From NCBI GenBank assembly GCA_017940085.1, contig JAGAZK010000138.1, forward strand, positions 1 through 13,899: DNA of 13,899 bases, read 5' to 3'. This DNA comes from Campylobacter sp. GTDB taxonomy: Bacteria; Campylobacterota; Campylobacteria; Campylobacterales; Campylobacteraceae. Positions 7,926 through 13,899 of the stretch are shown here, piece by piece (position 1 is the first letter of the stretch; every line of letters begins with the position of its first letter). A program made the position numbers and the translations under genes. The notes under the pieces were generated by a model. The model was not told the origin of the DNA. It saw only the letters and a program-made list of their open reading frames with translations, and did not search any database.

Positions 7926-8717
7926 ATGAATTACAACACATTTTCAAATTATTTTGGACTAATTGCAAATAAAAAATTTCCTAAATTTATTCAAAATTTT
8001 CTAAATCAAGCTTATGTTAGGATTTTTGATATAAATTTAAACGAATTTGAAGTGCCAAATGACGGATTTGAGAGCTTAAATCAGCTTTTTACAAGGCGTT
8101 TAAAAATCAAAAGAGAGCTTGAAGACGGCTTTATAAGCCCAAGCGATGGGAAAATTTTAGAATGCGGCGTGGGAGATAAATTTAAAGCTCTTAGTATAAA
8201 GGGCTGTGAATACGAAGTAGATGAGCTTTTGGGCGAGAGTTTAGATGGAGATGAGCTGAAAAACGGCTTTGATTATGCAAATATTTATTTAAGCCCAAGA
8301 GATTATCACCACTACCACTCGCCTTGCGATTTGCAAATTGTGAGTGCTTATTATAAACAAGGCTCACTTTTTAGCGTCTCGCCAAAAACACTATTAAAAG
8401 TGCCAAATTTATATGCCAAAAACGAAAGAGTGATATTAAAAACTGTTTTGCCAAACAATAAACTTTTGTGGATAGTATTTGTGGGTGCTTTAAATGTAGG
8501 CAAAATGCGATTTTGTTTTGATAATAAAATACAAACAAATGCAAATTTAGGCGATGCTTTTTATAAATACGAAAATTTGTTTGTCCAAAAAGGCGAAAGG
8601 CTTGGTAATTTCGATCTTGGCTCAACTATTGTTTTAATTAGCCAAAATGGTGCTTTAAAATACGATCAAATTTCAAACAAAATAGTCAAATTTGGTCAAA
8701 ATTTAGCCCAAATTTAA
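7926..8717 (+). CDS. psd: Phosphatidylserine decarboxylase proenzyme
   Basis: Psd decarboxylates phosphatidylserine to phosphatidylethanolamine at the inner membrane. The proenzyme self-cleaves before a serine, which becomes the pyruvoyl cofactor of the alpha chain. In these 263 residues the cleavage site is LGST, between Gly232 and Ser233, leaving a short alpha chain of about 31 residues. The presumed triad partners are Asp74 in SPSDGKILE and His131 in RDYHHYHSP. This corresponds to E. coli Asp90, His147 and Ser254. GGAG at 7917-7920 precedes the ATG, which follows the metallophosphoesterase stop with no gap. It is the last gene of the rightward operon and converges on the hpt-like gene, with 21 bases between the stops. 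Confidence 0.95.
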   Translation: MNYNTFSNYFGLIANKKFPKFIQNFLNQAYVRIFDINLNEFEVPNDGFESLNQLFTRRLKIKRELEDGFISPSDGKILECGVGDKFKALSIKGCEYEVDELLGESLDGDELKNGFDYANIYLSPRDYHHYHSPCDLQIVSAYYKQGSLFSVSPKTLLKVPNLYAKNERVILKTVLPNNKLLWIVFVGALNVGKMRFCFDNKIQTNANLGDAFYKYENLFVQKGERLGNFDLGSTIVLISQNGALKYDQISNKIVKFGQNLAQI

Positions 8718-8738
8718 TCAAATTTAATTCAAATAAAT

Positions 8739-9158
8739 TTACTCAGCAAATAATTCTCTTGGCATACGAATTAAAGCTGGGTTAAATGGATGCAAGTAAA
8801 TACTGTCGCTTTCAATATCTCGCCTATATAATTCAAGCTCATCACTTGCTAACAAAAGCCAATCAATAAGCTCATCTGAAGCGGATTTGTCTTGTGTGGT
8901 TTGCATTCTGACATCTTCAAGGACATCTTCGCAAAGCTTAGTAAATTTAGTCAAAGGCTCAATATGCAAAAATCCACTAGCTGACTTGATATTGTGAAAT
9001 ATCCTAAAGATTTCGTTTATATTGCCTTCAAAAAGCTCTTTTTTTCCAAGATCTATAATAAGCGGCTCAAGCGAAGTGCTCATCACACCAAAATGTGTCA
9101 AAAATTCATCAACTATTTCAACTTCATAATCAGTTTCAAGCTGTGTCAAGATTCCCAT
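8739..9158 (-). CDS. Orphan histidine phosphotransfer (Hpt) domain protein
   Basis: This small cytoplasmic protein of 139 residues looks like a free-standing Hpt domain similar to the P1 domain of CheA. The phospho-accepting histidine is probably His55 in IFRIFHNIKSASGFLHI; family members read HxIKGxSGFL, so the usual glycine after lysine is serine here. It has no kinase or receiver domain and would relay phosphate between other proteins (family knowledge; partners unknown). The acidic C-terminal part, 90-139, is outside the core. I chose the ATG at 9158, with AGGA about 9 bases upstream. A longer TTG-started frame from 9197 is unlikely, because that codon overlaps the TGATACAAT promoter element. 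It is transcribed divergently from panB and convergently to psd. Confidence 0.8.
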   Translation of the reverse strand: MGILTQLETDYEVEIVDEFLTHFGVMSTSLEPLIIDLGKKELFEGNINEIFRIFHNIKSASGFLHIEPLTKFTKLCEDVLEDVRMQTTQDKSASDELIDWLLLASDELELYRRDIESDSIYLHPFNPALIRMPRELFAE

Positions 9159-9187
9159 TTGGCATATCCTAAAATAGCATCTGCGAA

Positions 9188-9196
9188 ATTGTATCA
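9188..9196 (-). promoter_or_regulatory. Extended -10 promoter of the Hpt-domain gene
   Basis: The minus strand reads TGATACAAT, identical to the element at 3604-3612. The predicted start is near 9181, about 23 bases before the ATG at 9158. It excludes the upstream TTG (9197-9195) as a start codon, since that codon would lie in the promoter. Confidence 0.65.
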
Positions 9197-9267
9197 AAAT
9201 TAAAATAAAACTAAGGTCAAATTTAGAAAATTTATTAAAAATAAATTAAATTTTGCGTTTTTTAGGC

Positions 9268-9273
9268 TATACT
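9268..9273 (+). promoter_or_regulatory. -10 element of panB
   Basis: TATACT follows a T-run (TTTTTTAGGC), the usual look of Campylobacter sigma-70 promoters. The predicted start is near 9280 with a leader of about 19 bases. AAGGA at 9288-9292 is the ribosome-binding site of panB. Confidence 0.6.
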
Positions 9274-9298
9274 TTCACAAAAATTTTAAGGATAAATT

Positions 9299-10096
9299 AT
9301 GTCTAAAATCACGATTGATGATTTGTATAAAATGAAAAAAAACAATGAAAAAATCGTTATGATTACAGCTTATGACGCTTTATTTGCCAAAATTTTTAAT
9401 GACGAAGTTGATATGGTGCTTGTCGGAGATAGCCTAAATATGAGCTTTGGCGGACATAGTGAAACTATTGGAATAAGTGTTGATGAGATGATTTATCACT
9501 CTTGTGCTGTTAGGCGTGGTGCTACTAGACCGTATTTGGTCGTAGATATGCCATTTGGCTCGACTGCCACACCAGAACTTGCTATCAAAAACTGCATAAA
9601 AGTCTATGAACAAACAGGTTGTGATGCTCTCAAAATCGAAGGCGGAAAAGATTTTGTTGATACTGTAAATTTACTCACAAAAAACGGCATTGCCGTGATG
9701 AGCCACATAGGGCTTAGACCACAATTTTCAAGATTTCAAGGTGGTTACAAAATCAGCGGACGAAGCGAAATTGATGAAAAAATTTTACTCGAAGATGCAA
9801 AATCTCTCCAAGATGCAGGAGCGGTTTTTCTTTTGGTTGAGGGCACAATTTCTAGCGTAGCAAAAAAAATCACAAAATCAGTCCAAATACCAGTTATTGG
9901 CATAGGTGCTGGTGCGAACTGCGACGGACAAGTGCTTATGTGGAGCGATATGCTAGGATTTTTTGATGAATTTAAACCAAAATTTGTAAAACGATATTTA
10001 GATGGAGCAAATTTAGTCAAAAATGCTGTAAAAAACTATGTAAAAGAAGTCAAAAACAATGAATTTCCAAGCAGTGAATTTGAATATTGCAAATGA
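9299..10096 (+). CDS. panB: 3-methyl-2-oxobutanoate hydroxymethyltransferase (ketopantoate synthesis)
   Basis: PanB transfers a hydroxymethyl group from methylene-tetrahydrofolate to 3-methyl-2-oxobutanoate, giving ketopantoate, the first committed step of pantothenate synthesis. The 265 residues fit the family. Visible residues match the E. coli enzyme: Asp44 in VGDSLNM and Asp83 in VVDMPFGS (metal ligands), Lys112 and Glu114 in LKIEGG, the GLRPQ loop (138-142), Glu181 in LLVEGT as catalytic base, and PVIGIGAG (198-205). Start ATG 9299 has AAGGA 6 bases upstream and its own promoter. The 3' end overlaps the next gene by 38 bases. panC and panD are not in the window. With coaX upstream, two steps to CoA are encoded here in separate operons. 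Confidence 0.95.
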   Translation: MSKITIDDLYKMKKNNEKIVMITAYDALFAKIFNDEVDMVLVGDSLNMSFGGHSETIGISVDEMIYHSCAVRRGATRPYLVVDMPFGSTATPELAIKNCIKVYEQTGCDALKIEGGKDFVDTVNLLTKNGIAVMSHIGLRPQFSRFQGGYKISGRSEIDEKILLEDAKSLQDAGAVFLLVEGTISSVAKKITKSVQIPVIGIGAGANCDGQVLMWSDMLGFFDEFKPKFVKRYLDGANLVKNAVKNYVKEVKNNEFPSSEFEYCK

Positions 10097-10394
10097 CAAA
10101 ATTGTCGATATTCGTTTGCCTAGCGAGTGGATTGAGACTGGGATTTTGCCTAATTCTAAGCTAATCACTTATGAAATGATAGGTGGCAAGATAAATCCTA
10201 TGTTTTTGACTTTGGTTGAAAAAAATTTCGCCAAAAACGACAAAATTGTTTTGATTTGCCAAACAGGATCACGCACAAAAAGAGCAATGCAATTTCTCAA
10301 AAACAACGGATTTAGCGATGTGAGCGATATAAGTGGTGGAGTTTATAATTATCAAAGACTGGGAGCTAAATTTGTCCCATATCAGCCAGACTAA
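10059..10394 (+). CDS. Single-domain rhodanese-like sulfurtransferase
   Basis: This 111-residue protein is one rhodanese domain. It opens with VDIRLPSEW (16-24), the DxR-x-P/E pattern of the family. The active-site loop is ICQTGSRTKRA (66-76) with Cys67 as the likely persulfide carrier, and it ends with the ISGGVYNYQ segment (91-99). Six-residue active-site loops of this kind belong to sulfur-transferring rhodaneses rather than Cdc25 phosphatases. No signal peptide is seen, so it is probably cytoplasmic; the sulfur acceptor is unknown. The ATG at 10059 lies inside panB and has a weak ribosome-binding site. A GTG at 10074 would give a product five residues shorter and still cover the whole domain, so the start is uncertain. 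Confidence 0.85.
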   Translation: MNFQAVNLNIANDKIVDIRLPSEWIETGILPNSKLITYEMIGGKINPMFLTLVEKNFAKNDKIVLICQTGSRTKRAMQFLKNNGFSDVSDISGGVYNYQRLGAKFVPYQPD

Positions 10395-10402
10395 ATTTAA
10401 TC

Positions 10403-10427
10403 AGCCAAATTTTTGTAATTTTTGGCT
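10403..10427. repeat. Inverted repeat between the rhodanese gene and ruvB
   Basis: AGCCAAA at 10403-10409 and TTTGGCT at 10421-10427 form a 7-base stem with an 11-base loop. It could be a weak terminator of the panB unit, but no T-run follows the right arm on the plus strand, and that arm runs into the presumed ruvB -10. An operator is equally possible. Confidence 0.35.
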
Positions 10428-10432
10428 AAACT
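10427..10432 (+). promoter_or_regulatory. Possible -10 element of ruvB
   Basis: TAAACT lies in TTTTTGGCTAAACT, resembling the panB promoter TTTTTTAGGCTATACT. It matches TATAAT at four of six bases, so it is weak. The predicted leader is about 18 bases, with AAGAG at 10446-10450 as the ribosome-binding site. ruvB may also be read through from panB. Confidence 0.35.
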
Positions 10433-10456
10433 AATGATTATTTTTAAGAGAATTTA

Positions 10457-11461
10457 ATGGATAGAATTGTAGAAATTGAAAAAATCAGCCTAGAAGACGA
10501 AAAAACCGAGATTTCACTTAGACCAAGTGATTTTAAAGACTATGTCGGTCAAGAAAAAATCAAATCAAATTTAAGCGTAGCCATTGAGGCTGCCAAAAAA
10601 CGAAAAGACAGCTTAGATCACACTTTATTTTATGGAGCTCCAGGTCTAGGAAAAACTACTTTAGCTCATATAATTGCCAATAAAATGAATGCAAACATTA
10701 AAGTAACCTCAGCTCCAATGATAGAAAAAGCTGGAGATTTAGCCGCAATTCTTACAAATTTAGAAAACGGAGATGCTTTATTTATAGATGAAATTCACAG
10801 ACTTTCTCCTGCTATTGAAGAGATTTTGTATTCGGCTATGGAAGATTTTAGGCTTGATATTATTATTGGATCAGGACCTGCAGCTCAAACGATCAAAATC
10901 GACATTCCACCATTTACTCTAATTGGAGCAACTACAAGAGCTGGTATGATTTCAGCCCCACTTAGAGATAGATTTGGAATGCAGTTTAGACTGCAGTTTT
11001 ATACGCCAGATGAACTTGCAATTATAATTAAATCTGCCGCAATTAAATTAAACAAAATTTGTCAAGACAAAGCTGCTTTTGAGATAGCCAAAAGATCTCG
11101 CGGGACACCAAGAATTGCTTTGAGATTATTAAAAAGAGTTAGAGATTTTGCTGATGTAAGCGGTGAAGATGAAATTAATGAACAAAGAGCGATTTTTGCA
11201 CTAAAAAATCTAGGCGTAAATGATTTGGGCTTTGATGAAATGGATATTAGATATTTGGAGATTTTGGCAAATTCTGGCAATAGGGCTTTAGGGTTATCAA
11301 CAATAGCTGCGGCTCTTAGCGAAGATGAGCACACAATTGAAGATGTAGTTGAGCCGTATTTACTTGCCAATGGATACATAGAGCGAACTGCAAAAGGAAG
11401 GATTCTCAGCTTCAAAAGCCAAGAAATACTAGGAATCAACAAAGAAAAAACGCTATTTTAA
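10457..11461 (+). CDS. ruvB: Holliday junction branch-migration helicase RuvB
   Basis: RuvB is the AAA+ motor that, as two hexameric rings with RuvA, drives branch migration of Holliday junctions in recombinational repair. The 334 residues show the full family set: [12 protein letters not shown] (21-32), Walker [10 protein letters not shown] (60-68), Walker B LFIDEIHR (108-115), sensor 1 GATTRAG (157-163), the arginine-finger region LRDRFG (169-174), sensor 2 [12 protein letters not shown] (216-227) and the C-terminal winged helix with [11 protein letters not shown] and [10 protein letters not shown]. The gap of 62 bases after the rhodanese gene holds an inverted repeat and a weak promoter. 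ruvA and ruvC are elsewhere. The next gene begins 8 bases later. Confidence 0.97.
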   Translation: MDRIVEIEKISLEDEKTEISLRPSDFKDYVGQEKIKSNLSVAIEAAKKRKDSLDHTLFYGAPGLGKTTLAHIIANKMNANIKVTSAPMIEKAGDLAAILTNLENGDALFIDEIHRLSPAIEEILYSAMEDFRLDIIIGSGPAAQTIKIDIPPFTLIGATTRAGMISAPLRDRFGMQFRLQFYTPDELAIIIKSAAIKLNKICQDKAAFEIAKRSRGTPRIALRLLKRVRDFADVSGEDEINEQRAIFALKNLGVNDLGFDEMDIRYLEILANSGNRALGLSTIAAALSEDEHTIEDVVEPYLLANGYIERTAKGRILSFKSQEILGINKEKTLF

Positions 11462-11469
11462 GTAAATTT

Positions 11470-12510
11470 ATGAACAACAAACAAACAAGTAGAATATTTT
11501 TTGGTTTTGTGGTAATTTTGACACTTTGCGGAGTGCTTTATTTATTCAAAGACTATCTTTTAGTTATTTTTACAGGCTTACTTTTGGCTCTTGGGACGGC
11601 AAATATCCAAAATAAGTTTTTAAATTTGTTTAATGGCAAACAATTTCAAGCTTCACTCGCTACAACAGCTGTTTTTTGTGCATTTTTTATTTTGCCATTT
11701 ATTTATGGAATAAGCATTTTGGCTTCAAATTTATTAAATTTAAACCCAGATCAAATCGCTCAAATTACCCAAAAAATCACAAATTATGAATTGCCATCAT
11801 TTTTGCAAAACGAACAAATAAAAAATTTTATTTTGAGTATTGATTTTGCAAGTATTAGCAAAAATACCGCTGATATATTCAAAAATATGCTCTTAAATAC
11901 AGCAAATTTTATTATTGAACTTGGTTTTATAATTGTATTTTTCTTTTTTTCACATTTGTATGGGAGCAAATTTGGACAATATTTCAAGCAAATTTTTCCT
12001 ATCAACACAGCTGATTTAGAAGACATTTTCTTTGAGATTTCAAATACAATGAGCGTTGTATTTTATTCGACAATCGCAAATGCTGTTTTTCAAGGATTTT
12101 TGTTTGCATTAATTGCGTGGTTTTTTGGATATAATGGGATTTTATTTTGGATTTTGTTTGCTTTTGCTAGTTTGATTCCTATTGTTGGCGGGGCTTTGGT
12201 TTTTGTGCCACTTTGTTTGTATGAGCTAAGTATGGGCAATACTGCAAATAGCGTGATTATTCTTGTGTATTGCATAATCATCATCTCAACTTTGGCTGAT
12301 AATTTTATCAAGCCTTTGATGATTAGTTTTATTAATGAAAAATTACTCGAATCGCCCACAAAAATGAATGAGCTTTTGATTTTTTTCTCCATTTTAGCAG
12401 GGATTGGTTCATTTGGATTTTGGGGGATGATTTTAGGACCTGCTATTGTCAGTTTGACTTGCGGGGTGCTAAAATTATTTGTATCTTTAAAAGACAAAAA
12501 TTTAATATAA
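11470..12510 (+). CDS. AI-2E family transporter / permease
   Basis: This is a 346-residue polytopic inner-membrane protein of the AI-2E (UPF0118, PerM) family. Members export diverse small molecules or ions, including autoinducer-2 in one E. coli case and sodium/protons in others, so the substrate cannot be deduced. About seven to eight hydrophobic segments are visible, with a large soluble loop at roughly 92-140. Diagnostic C-terminal motifs are SLIPIVGGALVFVP (234-247), DNFIKPLMI (277-285) and GFWGMILGPAIVSL (316-329). It starts 8 bases after ruvB, with only a weak upstream signal; from memory the same ruvB-permease pair exists in C. jejuni. Its TAA ends one base before the tmRNA 3' end on the other strand, so termination must involve that RNA gene. 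Confidence 0.88.
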   Translation: MNNKQTSRIFFGFVVILTLCGVLYLFKDYLLVIFTGLLLALGTANIQNKFLNLFNGKQFQASLATTAVFCAFFILPFIYGISILASNLLNLNPDQIAQITQKITNYELPSFLQNEQIKNFILSIDFASISKNTADIFKNMLLNTANFIIELGFIIVFFFFSHLYGSKFGQYFKQIFPINTADLEDIFFEISNTMSVVFYSTIANAVFQGFLFALIAWFFGYNGILFWILFAFASLIPIVGGALVFVPLCLYELSMGNTANSVIILVYCIIIISTLADNFIKPLMISFINEKLLESPTKMNELLIFFSILAGIGSFGFWGMILGPAIVSLTCGVLKLFVSLKDKNLI

Positions 12511-12511
12511 T

Positions 12512-12872
12512 TGGTGGAGCTGTGCGGGATTGAACCGCAGTCCAAAAATAACTCACTTACGAAATCTACATGTTTAGCAGAAGTGAAATTTTCATCAAAT
12601 CAGACTCACTTCCCAAAATCTTAAATTTGACTAAGGCTAGATTTCAGACTTAAACTCGCCAAATTTAAACCCTACTCTATCAAGGATTACTCGCTATTTT
12701 AGCTAGATAGAATCACTAAAAAGCAAGGCTCAACTGAACTTACGCAACTTTAGCGTAAGCAGGAGCAAAATTTGTATTGTTTGCGTTTAATTTTAAACTT
12801 AGGCTTTTAAAGCTGTGCCAAAAGCTACATGCATCATAACTTCGCTATTCCTGTCGAAGCCAAATCAGCCCC
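12512..12872 (-). ncRNA. ssrA: tmRNA (trans-translation RNA)
   Basis: tmRNA with SmpB rescues stalled ribosomes and tags the nascent peptide for proteolysis. The 5' end GGGGCTG (12872-12866) pairs with CAGCTCC next to the encoded ACCA end at 12515-12512, forming the 7-pair tRNA-like acceptor with one G-U. A T-arm (TGCGG, loop TTCAATC, CCGCA) is present near the 3' end, and TGGCTTCGACAGG follows the 5' end as is typical. The reading frame runs from a GCA resume codon at 12784-12782 to TAA at 12742-12740, giving ANNTNFAPAYAKVA. The C. jejuni tag as I recall it is ANNVKFAPAYAKAA, so the family match is clear with three changes. The length is 361 bases. Confidence 0.96.
12740..12784 (-). other. 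tmRNA peptide-tag reading frame
   Basis: Fourteen codons plus TAA inside ssrA encode ANNTNFAPAYAKVA. The C-terminal AKVA is a conservative variant of the common hydrophobic-Ala-Ala degron, so protease recognition is expected to persist (inference). The frame is translated only after tmRNA enters a stalled ribosome. Confidence 0.9.
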
Positions 12873-12898
12873 ATAAATTTAAAGAACGATTGAAAATA

Positions 12899-12975
12899 TG
12901 GTGGGTTCACCAGGACTCGAACCTGGGACCATCCGGTTATGAGCCGGATGCTCTAACCAACTGAGCTATGAACCC
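12899..12975 (-). tRNA. tRNA with CAT anticodon, probably elongator tRNA-Met
   Basis: This is a complete 77-base cloverleaf with encoded CCA. The acceptor is GGGTTCA/TGAACCC, the D arm GCTC/GAGC, the anticodon arm TCCGG-CTCATAA-CCGGA with CAT at 12941-12939, and the T arm CCAGG-TTCGAGT-CCTGG. The 1-72 G-C pair rules out an initiator type. A CAT anticodon can also belong to tRNA-Ile2, whose C34 is changed to lysidine by TilS; the loop does not distinguish them, but the body looks more like elongator Met. It lies 26 bases upstream of ssrA on the same strand. Confidence 0.95.
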
Positions 12976-12988
12976 AATGGGAGAGCGA

Positions 12989-12994
12989 ATTATA
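12989..12994 (-). promoter_or_regulatory. -10 of the tRNA-tmRNA unit
   Basis: The minus strand reads TTTTTTAGCGTATAATTCGC, with a consensus TATAAT 13 bases before the tRNA 5' end. The 26 bases between the tRNA and ssrA hold no comparable element, so this promoter probably serves both RNAs. Confidence 0.7.
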
Positions 12995-13002
12995 CGCTAA
13001 AA

Positions 13003-13019
13003 AAGCTTTATTAAAGCTT
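13003..13019. repeat. Hairpin-forming palindrome upstream of the tRNA promoter
   Basis: AAGCTTT at 13003-13009 and AAAGCTT at 13013-13019 are perfect inverted copies around ATT. On the minus strand the palindrome lies where the -35 and spacer of the tRNA promoter would be. It may be a binding site, or a terminator for leftward transcription arriving from the right, since six T residues follow it on the minus strand. Confidence 0.45.
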
Positions 13020-13164
13020 AGTTTGTGGTGATTGATTTGTTGTATATTTTGATTTGAAATCTTTTTGTGTTTTGATTTAATAAATTTAGTGTATTTATTC
13101 AAATTTAACTTGCGTTTTTGTAATATAAATTTGAAAATCTTACAAATAATCGGGTAATTTTGAT
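13020..13164. other. AT-rich divergent spacer between the tRNA and the CoiA-like gene
   Basis: This very AT-rich stretch contains no open frame that I would call. It includes three AAATTTA-type heptamers and a possible rightward promoter near its right end. Confidence 0.5.
13124..13129 (+). promoter_or_regulatory. Possible -10 of the CoiA-like gene
   Basis: TATAAA follows TTTTTGTAA. The predicted start is near 13136, about 29 bases before the ATG at 13165, the same leader length as the other promoters here. This is a moderate match only. Confidence 0.45.
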
Positions 13165-13899
13165 ATGTTAATTGCACAAATAAATGGAAAAAGAACTTAT
13201 GCCACAAAAGGAGCAAAAGGCGGAGTTTGCCCTTATTGCAAATCAGAAGTTGTTGCTAAATGCGGTGAAGTAAAGATAGCTCATTGGGCACATAAATCTA
13301 ATAAAAACTGTGATTCTTGGCATGAAAAAGAGACCGAGTGGCATTTGATGTGGAAAAATTATTTTCCACAAGAGTGGCAAGAAATTATTATGCACGATGA
13401 AAACGGCGAAAAACATATCGCCGATGTTTGCACTCAAAACGGATTTATTTTAGAATTTCAGCACTCACCAATCAAGCCAGAAGAAAGGCTATCTCGCGAA
13501 AAATTTTATAAAAATATGAATTGGGTTGTCGATGGCACTCGCTGTAAAAGTCATTGTGAAAAGTTTGTGGAAGGATATAGAAGTGCAAGAGTTTGTTATC
13601 CAGTTACACTACCAAATAAAAAGAAAGTCGGATATGTTTTACAAATATATGCGGACGCTTTTCCAAAAAATTGGCTAAATAGTAATGTTCCGGTTGTTTT
13701 TGATTTTAAAGGGTTCAATCAACTCTATAATCCGAATGAAAGACACCATCTCTTTTGTTTATTACCTATAAAAGATAATTTACGCAGATATGTAATTCAA
13801 ATTCCAATTAGACTATTTATCAAAGGTTGCAAAAGTGGTTCTTGGGAAAGCTATGTTGGCAAACAGATAATAAGTTACATAAAGTTATTTTTGATAATA
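13165..13899 (+). CDS. CoiA-like zinc-finger/nuclease-fold protein (C-terminus cut by window edge)
   Basis: From ATG 13165 the frame stays open for 245 codons to the last base, so the gene continues outside. It opens with a zinc-ribbon-like segment: VCPYC (21-25) with C22 and C25, then KIAHWAHKS (37-45) with H40 and H43, the CPxC...HxxH pattern of CoiA-like proteins. A HEKETEWHLMWKNYF helix (53-67) follows, and then HIADVCTQNGFILEFQHSPI (84-103). There Asp87, Glu97 and Gln99 fit the D...ExQ core of a PD-(D/E)XK-like nuclease. CoiA is needed for transformation in Gram-positive bacteria; CoiA-like proteins in Gram-negatives are scattered and of unknown role. Residues beyond about 145 are not recognised. 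The ribosome-binding site is weak, and an in-frame TAA lies just upstream of the ATG. Confidence 0.8.
   Translation, partial: MLIAQINGKRTYATKGAKGGVCPYCKSEVVAKCGEVKIAHWAHKSNKNCDSWHEKETEWHLMWKNYFPQEWQEIIMHDENGEKHIADVCTQNGFILEFQHSPIKPEERLSREKFYKNMNWVVDGTRCKSHCEKFVEGYRSARVCYPVTLPNKKKVGYVLQIYADAFPKNWLNSNVPVVFDFKGFNQLYNPNERHHLFCLLPIKDNLRRYVIQIPIRLFIKGCKSGSWESYVGKQIISYIKLFLII

Noticed and set aside
8718..8738. Terminator between psd and the Hpt gene
   Set aside because: The only stem is AAATTTA/TAAATTT, all A-T and part of the over-represented heptamer; it is too weak to call.
12090..12545. Minus-strand open frame covering the permease end and the tmRNA end
   Set aside because: It is antisense to the AI-2E permease and its start lies in the tmRNA acceptor region; the peptide shows no family features.
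12899..12975. Attachment-site duplication of the tRNA 3' end marking an integrated element
   Set aside because: No second copy of the tRNA 3' segment is visible in the window, and the tRNA 3' side leads into ssrA rather than foreign genes.
12953..13437. Minus-strand open frames over the tRNA and the CoiA-like gene
   Set aside because: They overlap a certain tRNA gene and oppose a plus-strand frame with zinc-finger and nuclease motifs.
1..13899. CRISPR array, insertion sequence or prophage
   Set aside because: No regularly spaced direct repeats, transposase motifs or phage structural genes were seen in any frame.

Overview
This is a chromosomal window from an AT-rich Epsilonproteobacterium (Campylobacterota), most likely a Campylobacter outside the jejuni/coli group. 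The reasons are low GC throughout, short leaders behind extended -10 promoters (TGATATAAT or TGATACAAT), very tight gene packing, and the gene order gatC-cvpA-fur-lysS, which from memory is also found in C. jejuni. A tmRNA whose tag resembles the Campylobacter tag fits too. The species is inference. Nearly everything is housekeeping; the only accessory-looking gene is at the right edge.

Left block, minus strand (1-3474): gatC, a PilT-type ATPase, cvpA, fur and lysS run as one operon, with lysS cut by the left edge. Spacings are 7 and 8 bases, then two 4-base stop/start overlaps. A consensus extended -10 lies just upstream of gatC. I see no separate promoter at fur, though I did not scan exhaustively.

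Middle block, plus strand (3647-8717): a divergent promoter drives seven closely packed genes. They are a YfgM-like membrane protein, a BamB-like beta-propeller lipoprotein, a small protein of unknown function, coaX, a short-form hisG, a membrane-anchored metallophosphoesterase and psd. They serve envelope assembly, CoA synthesis, histidine synthesis and phospholipid synthesis. A small orphan Hpt-domain gene on the minus strand converges on psd.

Right block, plus strand (9299-12510): panB overlaps a rhodanese-like gene. Then come ruvB and an AI-2E-family permease. panB and coaX are both on the route to coenzyme A.

RNA block, minus strand (12512-12975): a CAT-anticodon tRNA (probably elongator Met) precedes ssrA (tmRNA), apparently from one promoter. 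The tmRNA 3' end is one base from the stop codon of the convergent permease gene. From 13165 to the right edge an open frame without a visible stop encodes a CoiA-like protein with a zinc finger and a nuclease-type motif.

No CRISPR array, insertion sequence, phage gene or replication origin was seen. The most useful second looks are the YfgM/BamB-like pair, the pilT gene inside the fur operon, the short HisG, the edge CoiA-like gene, and a heavily over-represented AAATTTA heptamer.
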